A program made the position numbers and the translations under genes. Shown in pieces: positions 10,101 to 20,379 of a DNA stretch of 64,000 nt. Source of the stretch: Catenaria anguillulae PL171 (taxonomy: Eukaryota > Blastocladiomycota > Blastocladiomycetes > Blastocladiales > Catenariaceae); contig MCFL01000017.1 in the NCBI GenBank assembly GCA_002102555.1, forward strand, positions 1-64,000, read 5' to 3'. The notes under the pieces were generated by a model, which made no database searches, had not been told where the DNA came from, and saw only the letters and a program-made list of their open reading frames with translations. The first letter of the stretch is position 1, and every line of letters begins with the position of its first letter.

Positions 10101-13100
10101 ATGCATGCCGCAAGCCTGCACTCCATGCTCGGCGTTGCTCCGTCTGGTGCGGTTCCGCAAACACCCCGTCGTCTCGCAGCCACCGTCAACACCAACCTCC
10201 TTCAACTCCTCGCCACGCTCTATGGCCAGGCGGCAACCATCTCTGCACTTCAAGCCAATTACGATACAGCACCATGTGCACACACCCAAGCGCACCAAGC
10301 TCTGAGCCAAGGCATCGCCAGTGCCATCAAGCTCACGACGGACGCGCTGTCGGATTACCAAACGCTAGTCGCAGCTGATCCCAATCAACCATCGTCGCCA
10401 CCGCTGCCGCCAGACAAACTGTCGGAATCAAGTGGACGTGGTGCCAACCCGGAGGATGATGTGGTCACTCGACTTGAACTGGAAAGCCACCAGTTGCGGC
10501 TTCGGCTTGCGGCCGCGCAAGCTCGCACTCGCAATTTCCCGATGCTGTTGGACAGCCGGGCGTCGCTCGATACATCTGCGCCTGATGATCGGCACAAGTC
10601 TCGCAAGCGGATTCGTATGGAAGAGAGCGATTCCTCCGAAGGCGACTCAATACCTGCTTCATCGCCATCGACTCGGCAGGCCAAGCTTGTTTTCAGCTCT
10701 CAATTTGGTGACGTGCGTTGTTCTGATCCCACTCACCATTGCTGTTTGTGATTCAATCATACCTTTACTGATGGCTGTCTCATCCATATGTATAGCCACC
10801 ACTCTCCCGCAAGCGCCATGCTATGTCTGCACGCTTTGCGGGCTATGCCTGCACCTCCCGAGCGCGTGTTCACGATGGCTACCTCGCCATCGACGCACCC
10901 AACACCACCGTCCTCACGCACACTCTTGTTCCACCTCGCCCGATGCCTGCGGCCACCATGGACGCGTATGTCTCTGCAATGTTCGGCGTGACCGCAAATG
11001 CAACAGACAGGATGAAGGACGTACTCTCAATTATTGCGGCAGTGAGTCCGCTCGAGTCTGTATCCGCATCAACGATTGCCGACCGGTTTACCGGGCCCAA
11101 GTCTGATCGACATGGATTGTTGACGTGTGCGATGCGCTGGGCAATGCGGCCCATGGTTACGGCTCAGGAGCTGGATGTGAACGGTGCTTACCGAGCGGTT
11201 TGGGAGCAGCTTGCCGCGCAACTCACTGCCGACGAGCGAGACCTAGTGCAGCATTCGACATTGGTGTTGGCGGTGGGTGTAGAGATGGATCACTATCCGG
11301 ATGGATTGTTTGCCGATTGTCAAGACTTTGATGCGCAAGCAACCATGTTTCGGATTCGGGAGAGGATCGCTCTGGTGCATTTGCATCAGCCGGCGCTGAC
11401 AAGCGTGGCCGCAAGACTTCCCTTGCCGGACCCAGCGTTGCTGTCATTGGATGACGATATGGTATACATGGTCTTCTCTTTTGCTTCCCATTCTTTCCAG
11501 CCATTTTTTTAGTTCATCCTCATTTCTCGTCCCCGAATCCCCAGTCACATCGCCCGCGACCTCTTGCTCGCCATGGTCGGCTTCCGCCTCGCACGACTCG
11601 ACTTCAATGGAATCAAGAAGACGCAATGGATACGGGAAGCCAGAGTGATGATGAGGCTGATGACGAGGAAGGAATAGAGCGTCCCGAGCAAGCTTTTGCT
11701 CCAAATCCTCCACTTCAACCCGTTCATTGTCCTCCTGCACTCGATTCACATGAGTCAGGCCAACAAGAATCATCTCAAGCAAATGATAATATGACACAGC
11801 CCAAGCAAACAGCACCAGCACTCCCGACTCGCGTCGCACCCTTCGAACCCGCCGTTCTCTTCTCCACTCTGCCATTGCTTCAAGGCTCAAACCCTGCTCC
11901 TAGCCGCACTTTTGCCCTTCCCACGTCACTCGCAGAACGGGTCGCACGCCGTGCCGACTGGACACGTGGCCGCTTCGCCGACGGCTTGCTGCAAGCCCAC
12001 CAAAAGCACCAGCGCCTCCTTTCTCACCAGCTCGTTCCCCCGCGTCCCCTTGACGGCACGGCGCGCACCCAATATCTGGCCACGCTCAAGTCGCAACGCC
12101 AGCTGCACAAGTACGCGCCCGTTGTTATCGAGACACTTTTACAACACGGGTTGGGCGTGTACGTGGCACACCAAGAGTTGCTCAGCCAGATTTCGACCAC
12201 GTTGAAGGCCAAGGCGAATGATTCGTTGAGTTTTGCCATTGTGCGGCCCGTTTACGTTGTTTCGAGTGTGGATCGCGATACTCGGCCCGATTTGTGGAAT
12301 GCATTGGTGGCATTGGTGGATCCCGCGGTCTGTGTGCCTGACACTGCCCAGTTAGCGCTGACAATTGCGGTCGAGTGCCTGGGGTTGGAAGAACCAACGG
12401 CGGAAACGGAGGTGCCGCAAAGGGAGATGCGCAAGTATGCATTGCGGGAGCGAATCGGGATTGTAGTCAAGGATGTGGAAGCGAAGAAGAGTGCCAAAGC
12501 GTCCCAAAAACGTACGTCGCGTTTGGGTAGTCCAAACGATAGGACAAGTGAGGATGGTATTGAGGACAACGGCGACGACGACGCCGAGGCAGAGGTATCG
12601 TTGAGGACCGACTCCAATCAGATTCGAGCAGTTGCTGGCCCGTCTACAACGCAGCGCTTCCAACCGCATCCACGCGCACAACTTGCCTTTCCGGCCACCC
12701 TCGCCCCTGACGCGCCCAACCGCCGCATTCAACGCTTTGTATCTGGCCGACTTCAAGTGTCAGACGCCTCGATCGTGCTCGCCGACCAGCTTGCGCCGCC
12801 TCGCCCACTGCCAATCGACGAGTACATTGCACTGACGCACCAAGAAGTAACCGGGACGGTCACGCGCGAGATCTTTGCATACGCGATTACTCGTGGGCCA
12901 GGGCGCCCGTTCGCAAAGCTGGATCTGGCGAGCGCGATTGGCGGATTATGCGACGCCCACCGCTCCAGGACATTGCTCAGGGCACTTGTGTATTGTATGA
13001 TTCGGCCGCTGTTTGTTGTGAATGGGGTGTTGGATCGTGGACAGTATGCACAGGTGTATGAAGAGTTGGTTCCCGAGGCAATCGCTCGCGGGACAGTGGC

Positions 13101-13251
13101 GGATGCGCCTTCAATACCAAAGGAGGCGCGTTTGGTCCGGTTGCTGGGTTTGGAGATGTGTGGGTTCGAGTATCCCCATGCAGAGGATGCGTTGCCGGCG
13201 TGGGAGGACAGGCGGTTTGTCATCCGCGAGCGGTATGCGCTGGTTGTCTGA
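10101..13251 (+). CDS. Array gene 4: three-module A-B-C protein
   Basis: This is the longest member. Exon 1 is 10101-10712 and exon 2 is 10796-11461, both junctions phase 0 (GTGCGT/TATAG, then a GTATAC donor). Exon 3 begins near 11500-11513 and ends at 13251. Exon 1 carries the helical segment (SHQLRLRLAAAQARTRNF) and a basic RKRIRMEESDSSEGD block. Module A (AMRWAMRPMVTAQELD; VGVEMDHYPDGLF) is in exon 2. Exon 3 holds an acidic linker (SQSDDEADDEEG), module B (SFAIVRPVYVVSSVDRD; IAVECLGLEEPTAET; ALRERIGIVV), a second acidic linker and module C (YCMIRPLFVVNGVLD; LGLEMCGFEYPHAED; IRERYALVV). The start of exon 3 is uncertain: a Ser-rich frame and the main frame both look coding between 11520 and 11640, so an indel or a different acceptor is likely. 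Function is unknown. Confidence 0.65.
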
Positions 13252-13454
13252 AGCTCGTCTCGCGAGTGATGTCGTTTTGGCTGTTCGCCATCACGTCACG
13301 TCGATGCCGACACTTGTCCTCGTGTGTTGACGGCGCAGGTGTAAATAGAGTATAGAAATGCATGCCTATTTAACAATACACTCAGGACAGATACCTTTGG
13401 CAACACCACCACCATTTATCATTTATCATACTGTGACCTCACTTCAACGCTGTC
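13252..13454 (+). promoter_or_regulatory. Short intergenic region with AT-rich promoter-like stretch
   Basis: About 200 bases separate the end of array gene 4 from the next start codon. Bases 13339-13380 are unusually AT-rich for this window (gtaaatagagtatagaaatg, then ctatttaacaatac) and lie 75-115 bases before the ATG, a plausible core promoter. No specific factor site was recognised. Confidence 0.35.
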
Positions 13455-15137
13455 ATGCCCATGCTCGCCACCAAGTTGTCAGCCGCGGCTACCGCCGCTG
13501 TCCGTCAAGCGATGTCGGTTGCATCTGTTGGCAGCTGCCTCCTTCGCCACCATGTGCGATTTCCTTCCGGTCACTGTGTCGTTGCACAACCATCGTCGAA
13601 TCGGGCCGCGTTCATGTCGACGGTGGCCACAGCCAAGAATCGCAAAGCTGCTGCTGCCGATGACACAGTTCCAACCCTGATCATCAAGGACGACTGTTTG
13701 GCTTTGAACTTGCCCGGGTCTGGATCTGGATCGAGCATCTTTCACCACGTCTGGCTCCGTGACAACTGCCCGTGTCCGGCGTGCATTCACCCATCCACTC
13801 GCCAAAAGCTGCACTCGTCGGGCGACATTCCAACCGACATTCAGCCCATCCGTGTGCAATGGGTCCGCAGCAACAGTGATCCTTCCGCCGCCACCGGAGC
13901 AACGTCGAAACGGAAGGCGGAATCACACATGTTTGCGCACACCGACGCTGCCGACCAGTGGGTTCTTGAAGTCGAGTGGCCGGCGTTTGCGTTCCCGTCC
14001 CGTGGCGAGCGGGCCGGTAACGATAACGCACAGGCGGATGCGGCCGTGTTGGGCGATACCGAGCCGCACGTGTCTCGGTACTCGGCTAGCTTTTTGCGTC
14101 GGTGGAACTATTCATCGCCAAACCGTGATGCCATCCACCCAAACTATCTGTACCCTGATCCGGAGCCGTGGTCAGGTGCCGAAGTCGATGCTCAGGGCCA
14201 TTTGCACGTTGACTACAACTCGTTGCCGCCCATTGAGCAACTGCTTCCCATTGCGGCTTCTTCACCAGCCGCGGCACCTGCTAGCAGTGTTGCTGACCGC
14301 ACTCGCCATCTGACATTTCCACCTGTCACGTCACTGCCGCCCCACATTCTGGACCGCTTTGCAACCCACGGCCTCGTCTTTTTCCACAACGTGCCCACCA
14401 ACCGCGGCGACGACTATGTCGAAACCCTGGCCAAGCGGTTCGGCCACCAACTGCGCTGGACGTTCTACGGCTCGTCCTGGGACGTGAAATCCGTTGCGCA
14501 ATCCACCAACATTGCCTACACCAACCTGTTTCTTGGGCTGCACATGGACCTCATGTACTTTGAGGCCCCACCCGGGCTGCAGTTCTTGCACATGCTGCGA
14601 ACCAACGTCAAGGGCGGCAGCTCGCTGTTTCTCGACATGCTGCACACGTGGCGGTCGTTTGTGAAGGCACACCCGCGAGACGTTTGGCAGCCATTGACAA
14701 GTGTGCCGACGGCATTTCACTATGCGCACGCCCACCATGCGCCGGGCGACGGGCCGCATTGGTTGGCGAGGCAGCATGCCTTGTCGACGGATGAGCACGG
14801 GTCGCAAATGTATTATGCGCCGCCATTCCAAGGACCGCTGATGCCGCTGCCGAGTGGTGACGTGAGTTGGGCGAGCGATCCCCACGTGGTCAAGGCGTGG
14901 TACAAGGGGATGCGGGCGTGGGACGAGCATGTGCGCAGGCAAAAGATGGTCATGATTGATCTCAAGCCGGGGGATGCGGTGCTGTTCCATAATCGGCGCG
15001 TGTTGCATGGGCGGACGGCATTTGATTCGGTGCAGGATGGGGTGGGTGCTGGAGAGAAGGCGGTCCGGCATTTACGTGGATGCTATGTGGATTGGGACGA
15101 GTTTTTGGATCGTTGGCGGGTGAGTCGGTATCGTTAG
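13455..15137 (+). CDS. Gamma-butyrobetaine dioxygenase-like enzyme (TauD/BBOX family)
   Basis: A single intact exon encodes 560 residues. The family is Fe(II)/2-oxoglutarate oxygenases of carnitine synthesis (gamma-butyrobetaine hydroxylase or trimethyllysine hydroxylase). The N-terminal domain has the typical HHVWLRDNCPCPAC motif (residues about 96-109), whose cysteines and a later His bind zinc in the known enzymes. The TauD domain follows from about residue 290 (HGLVFFHNVP). The iron ligands are visible as LHMD (His363, Asp365) and the distal His518 in VLHGRTAF, with the 2-oxoglutarate-binding Arg expected in RHLRGCYVDWDEF. The first 60 residues are rich in Ala, Ser and Arg and lack acidic residues, which would suit a mitochondrial presequence. 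A later Met (FMSTVATAKN) could be an internal start for a cytosolic form. Choosing between the two hydroxylases needs a tree. The gene is convergent with the ankyrin-like gene. Confidence 0.88.
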   Translation: MPMLATKLSAAATAAVRQAMSVASVGSCLLRHHVRFPSGHCVVAQPSSNRAAFMSTVATAKNRKAAAADDTVPTLIIKDDCLALNLPGSGSGSSIFHHVWLRDNCPCPACIHPSTRQKLHSSGDIPTDIQPIRVQWVRSNSDPSAATGATSKRKAESHMFAHTDAADQWVLEVEWPAFAFPSRGERAGNDNAQADAAVLGDTEPHVSRYSASFLRRWNYSSPNRDAIHPNYLYPDPEPWSGAEVDAQGHLHVDYNSLPPIEQLLPIAASSPAAAPASSVADRTRHLTFPPVTSLPPHILDRFATHGLVFFHNVPTNRGDDYVETLAKRFGHQLRWTFYGSSWDVKSVAQSTNIAYTNLFLGLHMDLMYFEAPPGLQFLHMLRTNVKGGSSLFLDMLHTWRSFVKAHPRDVWQPLTSVPTAFHYAHAHHAPGDGPHWLARQHALSTDEHGSQMYYAPPFQGPLMPLPSGDVSWASDPHVVKAWYKGMRAWDEHVRRQKMVMIDLKPGDAVLFHNRRVLHGRTAFDSVQDGVGAGEKAVRHLRGCYVDWDEFLDRWRVSRYR

Positions 15138-15249
15138 ATGAATGGGCTCAAGGTGTAGGGACTGTCGATTCTGCCCTATCGTCGATGACGAGAGGCTGTG
15201 TTGTGTGCATTGTACATGGCTCTACATTGAAATTCATTAACACTCGCAA

Positions 15250-17364
15250 TCACAACGACAACAAATCAGGCCGAGCGTCGCACCACCATCTGAGCACAGC
15301 CCGCCTCGCCTCGTCCACGCACTCGGCGTCGGCGCTCTCGTTTTCATTCCACTCCGACGCCGGATTCCAACCCGGCGGCACCTTGATCTTGAGGCCAGAT
15401 ACAGCAGCCCACCATTCCAAGAGATGGACTCGTTTCAGCCGAGAGCAGGTCTTGAAAGCCTCCTCGCTCCACTCGAATGGATGATCCGATGTGAGCAGCC
15501 AATCTAATGTCGCAATCGGCCACACCCAGTCATCTGTCTCGTCGTCACCACCGCCGTAAATCTCCGACTCGTCCATACGATCCAGGTTGATTACCTCTGG
15601 CAACAAGCCAAGGTGGCGTAGCTGCTCCAAAACCACCGTGTCGCCACGGTTCGCCAGAAGGCCAAAGTAATACTCGGTCAACACCGGTACAGCGGCAGGC
15701 TCATGTGCCAGAAACACGGTCAGAACTGCTGGGTAGGCCGAGTGAAAATCTTCGGAAATCACGCTCGCGACAGAGGCATGGGCAAGTATGGCCGGATCAT
15801 GGTGCCGCCTGAACCATTCAATGATGGTCCACTGGTTGCAGCATGTCAACAGACTCCTGAGCTTTTCCAAATCATTGTGGGTTGCCCGAGTCGCCCTGAG
15901 CCACCACTCAAACACTTGATACGACGACAGCCATTCGCCCATCTGTCCAAAGCTCGCCCACTTTCTCTTGCGCGTAAAGATGCCCGACTTGTCCCACCAA
16001 TCAAGCACCTCAAGGTTTCCTGTCGTGCATGCCTTCTTGATTGCTCGACCCGAGTACTTGTAATCCAACCCAGAATCAAGCCACCATTGCAGGACGTCCG
16101 TGTGCCCTTGCCTGCTTGCCTCGTCCATGGCGTCCTTGGCGTACAAGTCGCCGAACTGTTGGGGATCGAGGCGACGCCGAAACCAATCCAAAAGGGCGAT
16201 ATGGCCCATTGCAGAAACGAGATCGAGCAACAGTACACAGCTGGAAGTCTCGATGCCGGGACAAATGGACTGCCAAGCGCCAACCAAGTACTCCCAGTGT
16301 GAGTAACTGTACATGAACGCGTCCAGAGTGGGGCAAGGGAGACTGTGGCCGTTAAGAGGGAAACCGGTCTTGTACAGCCAATCGAGGACATGAACATGAC
16401 CAAGTGCGGCGGCAAAGCTGTGCAGATGGCTCGCATAGTCCTTGAATGAAGCACGTGTAAGCCGTGAAGGGTGGCCAAAGTAGTATTGGGCCAACTCGAT
16501 CTGTCCGTTTGCGCACGCCAAGACAAGGAACATGTCCAATTCGCCCTGCACAGCCGCCGTCGCTATGAATGCGTCCACCACCCTTTTCGCAAACACGAGC
16601 GAGTGATCCGAATCGAGGAAGTCAAACTCGGCTGTTGTGAGCTCAGCGACAACAGCGCTGCTCAAATCTGGGCAGAGTTCATTCTTAATCCACCAGTGAG
16701 CCACCTTGAAATGGCCACAGCACAGGGCAACCAGCATGCACCTCGTGCCATCTACTTGAGTTTCCAAACCAATCCCATAGTCCTTGAGCCACCATTCCAG
16801 AGCAAACAAGCGGCCATTGGCCGACAGATCCAGAGCGCAAGCTTGCTTGGCCGTCAAATCCGGAGTCCAGTCCATATCTGTCGCCGACATGCCCTTCTTT
16901 TCAGTGTCGGGAAAAAACAAAAACCCGTGATCCACACACCAATTGCGCACTTGGTCCGACCCAAAATTGGGCATCTGCGAGTACGAAACGATCTTGCTAC
17001 CGAGCGGCAACCCCTTTGCGACCCACCAGTCCAGCACATGAATGAATCCCCGCTCGATGGCCAGCCTTATCACCTTATCCTGCTTGTATTGCAGAGGTCG
17101 ATTGAACGGCGGTTGCGTCATGGTAAGCAACAGGTCAAGCAAGTGCACGCTGCCGATGCGTGCGCCGATTTCCATGCGCATGTGCGGCGTTTTCGTGATG
17201 CCAATGTGCGAAGCCTCGGGAGCGACATGGTGTGGGACGACGTTGAGGAGCGAGGCGAGTGTGACTTGGTCTGGTGGGAGCAACAGAGTCGGAAGCGACC
17301 GGGCGAGCAGAATGATGATTGGCCGCACGAGCTCATCTGGCAAGTTGCACGAGGTTTCATTCAT
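15250..17364 (-). CDS. Ankyrin-like repeat protein, 704 residues
   Basis: One uninterrupted frame. I take the ATG at 17364 (MNETSCNLPDELVRPI) rather than the more upstream one at 17481, because the basic, low-quality leader before it looks non-coding. The N-terminal part resembles the short F-box-like or helical leader seen in fungal repeat proteins (LPDELVRPIIILLARSLPTL). The rest is a series of degenerate ankyrin-type units of about 30-50 residues. They are recognisable by recurring segments such as GHVHVLDWLYKTGFPL, GHIALLDWFRRRL, GHTDVLQWWLDSGLDY and GNLEVLDWWDKSG. The repeated (L/V)xWW pattern is typical of a large repeat-protein class in zoosporic fungi and oomycetes. No enzymatic domain is visible, so a protein-binding role is the only reasonable inference. 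The 3' end is 112 bases from the convergent oxygenase gene. Confidence 0.75.
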   Translation of the reverse strand: MNETSCNLPDELVRPIIILLARSLPTLLLPPDQVTLASLLNVVPHHVAPEASHIGITKTPHMRMEIGARIGSVHLLDLLLTMTQPPFNRPLQYKQDKVIRLAIERGFIHVLDWWVAKGLPLGSKIVSYSQMPNFGSDQVRNWCVDHGFLFFPDTEKKGMSATDMDWTPDLTAKQACALDLSANGRLFALEWWLKDYGIGLETQVDGTRCMLVALCCGHFKVAHWWIKNELCPDLSSAVVAELTTAEFDFLDSDHSLVFAKRVVDAFIATAAVQGELDMFLVLACANGQIELAQYYFGHPSRLTRASFKDYASHLHSFAAALGHVHVLDWLYKTGFPLNGHSLPCPTLDAFMYSYSHWEYLVGAWQSICPGIETSSCVLLLDLVSAMGHIALLDWFRRRLDPQQFGDLYAKDAMDEASRQGHTDVLQWWLDSGLDYKYSGRAIKKACTTGNLEVLDWWDKSGIFTRKRKWASFGQMGEWLSSYQVFEWWLRATRATHNDLEKLRSLLTCCNQWTIIEWFRRHHDPAILAHASVASVISEDFHSAYPAVLTVFLAHEPAAVPVLTEYYFGLLANRGDTVVLEQLRHLGLLPEVINLDRMDESEIYGGGDDETDDWVWPIATLDWLLTSDHPFEWSEEAFKTCSRLKRVHLLEWWAAVSGLKIKVPPGWNPASEWNENESADAECVDEARRAVLRWWCDARPDLLSL

Positions 17365-17586
17365 TTTTGGAGGATTTTCATAGGGTAATCTGTGTGCAGA
17401 GGTTCGAGAACGCTTGAGACAATGTCTTGGTCGAGTGTTGTGTCCCTTCGTGTTCGCACCAGTCACTCTATGGTGTGCCACAAAGGAGACTCCAAACCCA
17501 TGAATAGACGAGTCATTTTATAAAGAGTTTGGAAGTGAAAGTGGAAAACAAAGGCGAAAGGGAACGGATCGATAAGTCCCTGCAAG

Positions 17587-18687
17587 CTAGGCGCTCACAT
17601 TCTTTTCAATCTCGGCCGCCACCTCATCGCCCAGCACCTTCTTGGTAATCTCCATGCTAATGCTCCACAGCTTGTCAGCCAATGCCGGATCCCGCGCAAA
17701 CCTTGTGGGTGTCTCGGGCTTACCCTGCGGCACAAAGTAGGTACCATTGGGCACGCCGAGCTCGGGGAACGTGGCAGCCGCTAGCGACGTACGGGATCCG
17801 TTCTCGGGCGAAATGGACACGTAAGGATACATGAACTTTGCAATGCCGCCAATGATGGGCCCAAGACCCGCAGGCAAGTTGCGATCGAGTTCCGTGTTGA
17901 CCACACCGGGGTGCACGGCGTATGATTGGATTGGGGCAGTTTGGCCGCGAGCGCCTTGGTAAAGAGCAAATTGGACAGTTTGGATTGCCGTACGATTTGC
18001 TGGCAGAGTAGACCTTTTCGGCTTCCGATTTGGTACCCTCAGGCGGTGGGTTGGGACAAACAGTTGGTCGAGGTTGAGCAGGCCAACGGAATAAGGCGAC
18101 TTGTGGGCAATCGACGACAGGTTGATAATGCGACCTGACCCGTCGCGCGGAATCAGCGGCAACAGCAGCGTGGTAAACACAAAATGGCCCATGTGGTTGG
18201 TTCCAAACTGCGATTCGATCCCGTCCTTGGTGAGCGCGAATGGGACGGCCATGATGCCAGCATTGTTGATGAGAACGTCAATGCGTTGCTTCTTTTGGCG
18301 AATGGCGCGAGCAGCCGCCTCGGCGCTCTTGAGCGATTGCAGGTCGAGCTGGATGAATTCCAGCTTGCCTGCGGATTCCACATTGGCTTGCTTGAATTCA
18401 GATTGGATCTTTTGGATCGCCTCGGTGGCCTACGATCCGTAACAACGCAGTGGGAACACGTGTGTGGGTGAGCGTCGAGGAACTGACCTATGTATGCCAG
18501 AAATGACCCACAGACAACCACGAGAACTTGCTACCTTGGCTTCCGAGCGACAGCACAAGATCACATCGCCACCTTTGCGGGCCAATTCCTTGGCCGTGAT
18601 GAGTCCAATGCCCGTGTTGGCGCCAGTGACGACAAATGTCTTGCCGACGAGAGAGGGAATCTGAGCGATCGTAAAGCCTGCGGACAT
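17587..18687 (-). CDS. Short-chain dehydrogenase/reductase (SDR copy 1), frame-broken
   Basis: Exon 1 is 18687-18535 and exon 2 is 18429-17587, with a 105-base intron (GTAGCA donor, ATCGTAG acceptor). The fold is a classical NAD(P)-binding [11 protein letters not shown] near residue 20, NNAG near 110 and LSS further on. It is closest to the retinol-dehydrogenase/WWOX-like group. Between about 18055 and 17935 the long frame runs through nonsense residues. Shifting frame restores VYSASKSYG, then [15 protein letters not shown], then back to SYAVHPG. Three single missing bases explain this exactly, and the catalytic Tyr-x3-Lys lies in that stretch. Either the sequence has consensus errors or the gene has lost its active site. 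Substrate is unknown. Two further copies lie at 26.0 and 27.9 kb. Confidence 0.7.
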
Positions 18688-19172
18688 GATTGTGTGTGGA
18701 ATATATAAATGTTTGCGAATTTGCATGGGGTAACGAGGTGGAAAAGTCACTCTTTCAAGTGGTTGAATGAGTCGGGTTCGAAGCAAAGGCGACGGGGCAT
18801 GCACCGCTTTTGAACCCTGCCCTCAAGTCTGCGACAACGCCGTATGCATCATCTCCAGCAAACTCTACGCATGTTTACATCAAGCATCGTTTTCACAATC
18901 CTGCCAATCGCCAGCAGGGGCAATTGAGGATTGATGTGTGCCACATGTCTCAGGTTGTGGCTGTGATCAGTCAGCCGTTTGAATGCGAGCCATTTGTCAG
19001 TTGATCCGAGATCCGTGGTTCCACCGCGGTCGTTTCTCGTTCTGAGCCTCGTTTTCAAGGTACAAATCGTCCGCACAAAGAAAGCAGATGCCATACAACT
19101 CATGTGAAGTAATATGTACACTTTATCGAAGAAGTCAAAACGGGGGCCAATGCGGAAAAAGTAAGCCTGATC
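18688..19172. other. Intergenic, 485 bases, nothing recognised
   Basis: Upstream of SDR copy 1 and downstream of the Yar1-like gene, both minus-strand. It should contain the SDR promoter. A short AT-rich stretch (gaatatataaatg) lies at about 18700-18712, some 15-25 bases before the start codon. That is closer than a TATA box would usually be. Nothing else was recognised. Confidence 0.4.
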
Positions 19173-19900
19173 TCATGAAGAAGCAGATGCCAGACGACGA
19201 CGATGAAGCAGCAGCCTGCGCAGATGTTTCTCTTCTGTCGCATCCTCGGCATCCTCATCCATATCGGGATCCATGTGCTTGAGCAACTCCACCGCTACCT
19301 TCTCGTGTCCCGCGTCTTGTGCCTCGATGAGCGGTGTCTTCTTTGCCGCGTTCGTCAGCTGCGTCAGGGAGAGACAAGCGGGTCAACATGGACATGAGTG
19401 CGGAAGCAGGTCAGTGTCGTAGTCGAAGAGAGGAGCGCCAACATATGTAAAAACATACAAGCAAGTCTGCGCCAGCCTTGATGAGCAGCGAAACAATCTC
19501 CTCGTGTCCGTTGACGGCACCCCAGTGCAACGGCGTGTTACCCTGGGCATTGGCCGCGTTCACATGCATGGCGAGTAGGTGCTCGAGGAGGTATGAAACA
19601 ATGTCTGCAATAAACGGGAATAGGACGTGGAATGTCGGACATGGTGGGAGTGAGCTTTTCATTGCCAGGGTTCGGCCGACCAGCGCCCATCGGTGAATCG
19701 CCCATACCAGCATGTCCATTGGCCGACGCCATATGCAATGCCGTATTCCCACTGTCGTTTGCACGGGCAAGAATGGCCTGTGGTGTTGATCCGGAATGCT
19801 GCTCGATGAGGCGCTGCACTTCGGTCTTGAGTTCGTCCAGCTCGCCGTAGCGGGCGCACAGGAGCACTTCGGAAATGTCGATTGACTCGGATTGGGTCAT
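19173..19900 (-). CDS. Small ankyrin-repeat protein, Yar1-like
   Basis: Three exons, 19900-19708, 19604-19459 and 19358-19173, join in phase to give 174 residues. The donors are GTATGG and GTATGT. The order is: an N-terminal helix (SEVLLCARYGELDELKTEV), one ankyrin unit (SGNTALHMASANGHADIVSY), a second (QGNTPLHWGAVNGHEEIVSL), a third (KKTPLIEAQDAGHEKVAVE), then a very acidic tail (DPDMDEDAEDATEE) followed by a basic end. Layout, length and the TALHMA / GNTPLHWG signatures match yeast Yar1, the ankyrin chaperone of ribosomal protein uS3 (Rps3). The acidic tail fits such a role. Other small ankyrin proteins share this fold, so orthology is likely but not proven. Confidence 0.7.
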
Positions 19901-20379
19901 TGTCGGGAGCTATGATCGCAAAGAAGGCAGGAGACGAGAGCTGTCCGGTCAGCGCATTGAGTTGAGGGACATCGGGCACATGTTACATGGGAATGCATTG
20001 GGGAATCGTCGCAGGCTTACAGTGATATTGATGTGTAGTGGTTGGTTCAATACCATTTCCTATTTTCCGCTGGCACCATCGTTGGTCGGCCAATTGGACC
20101 AGCGATGAGTGTGGCGCGAGTTGGAAGTCGTGGTGGTGCAGGCGCATCCTCGATGCACGTGATCCGTATCTATGGCTTCGTTTTCCTTTTCGCTTCACGA
20201 GCCTCCGCCCGCTTCCAAGAAAAGTACGAGAGACCATGCACATACAAAACAAAGACTCAAGACAAGAATGAAATCATACAAGAGCGACCTGTAAACTTGG
20301 CCAATATAGAAAAAGGACAATCAACAAAACAAATGAACTCGATTCACTGACACTCCACGACAAAAAGACGACGGTGGTT
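19901..20379. other. Intergenic, 479 bases
   Basis: Lies between the Yar1-like start and the eIF5 stop, both minus-strand. It must hold the Yar1-like promoter and the eIF5 3' end. An A-rich stretch at about 20225-20300 could belong to the eIF5 3' untranslated region. No other feature was seen. Confidence 0.4.

Larger units (their letters stand above)
2215..13251 (+). repeat. Tandem gene array built from A, B and C modules
   Basis: Four consecutive plus-strand genes share one plan: a helical N-terminal segment, a Lys/Arg cluster, then homologous modules of about 190 residues joined by acidic linkers. Nine modules can be placed approximately: A at 2880-3460, 5640-6225, 8205-8790 and 10820-11385; B at 9110-9680 and 11925-12475; C at 3975-4536, 6685-7263 and 12685-13248. 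Each module starts near a G-(R/Q)-L type strand. It then has a (V/I)LA(H/D)xLxPPRxL block, an RP(M/V/L)(V/F) block, a (V/I)GVExxGxE-like block, and ends in RERYAxVV or a relative. All modules are clearly related, but A, B and C keep their own signatures, so whole multi-module genes were duplicated after the modules diverged. I recognise no described domain. Confidence 0.75.

Noticed and set aside
14331-15071. Minus-strand open frame of 246 codons
   Set aside because: Antisense to the oxygenase catalytic domain; His/Arg/Pro-rich shadow.
16471-17388. Plus-strand open frame of 305 codons
   Set aside because: Antisense to the ankyrin-like gene, whose repeats are clear in the other strand.
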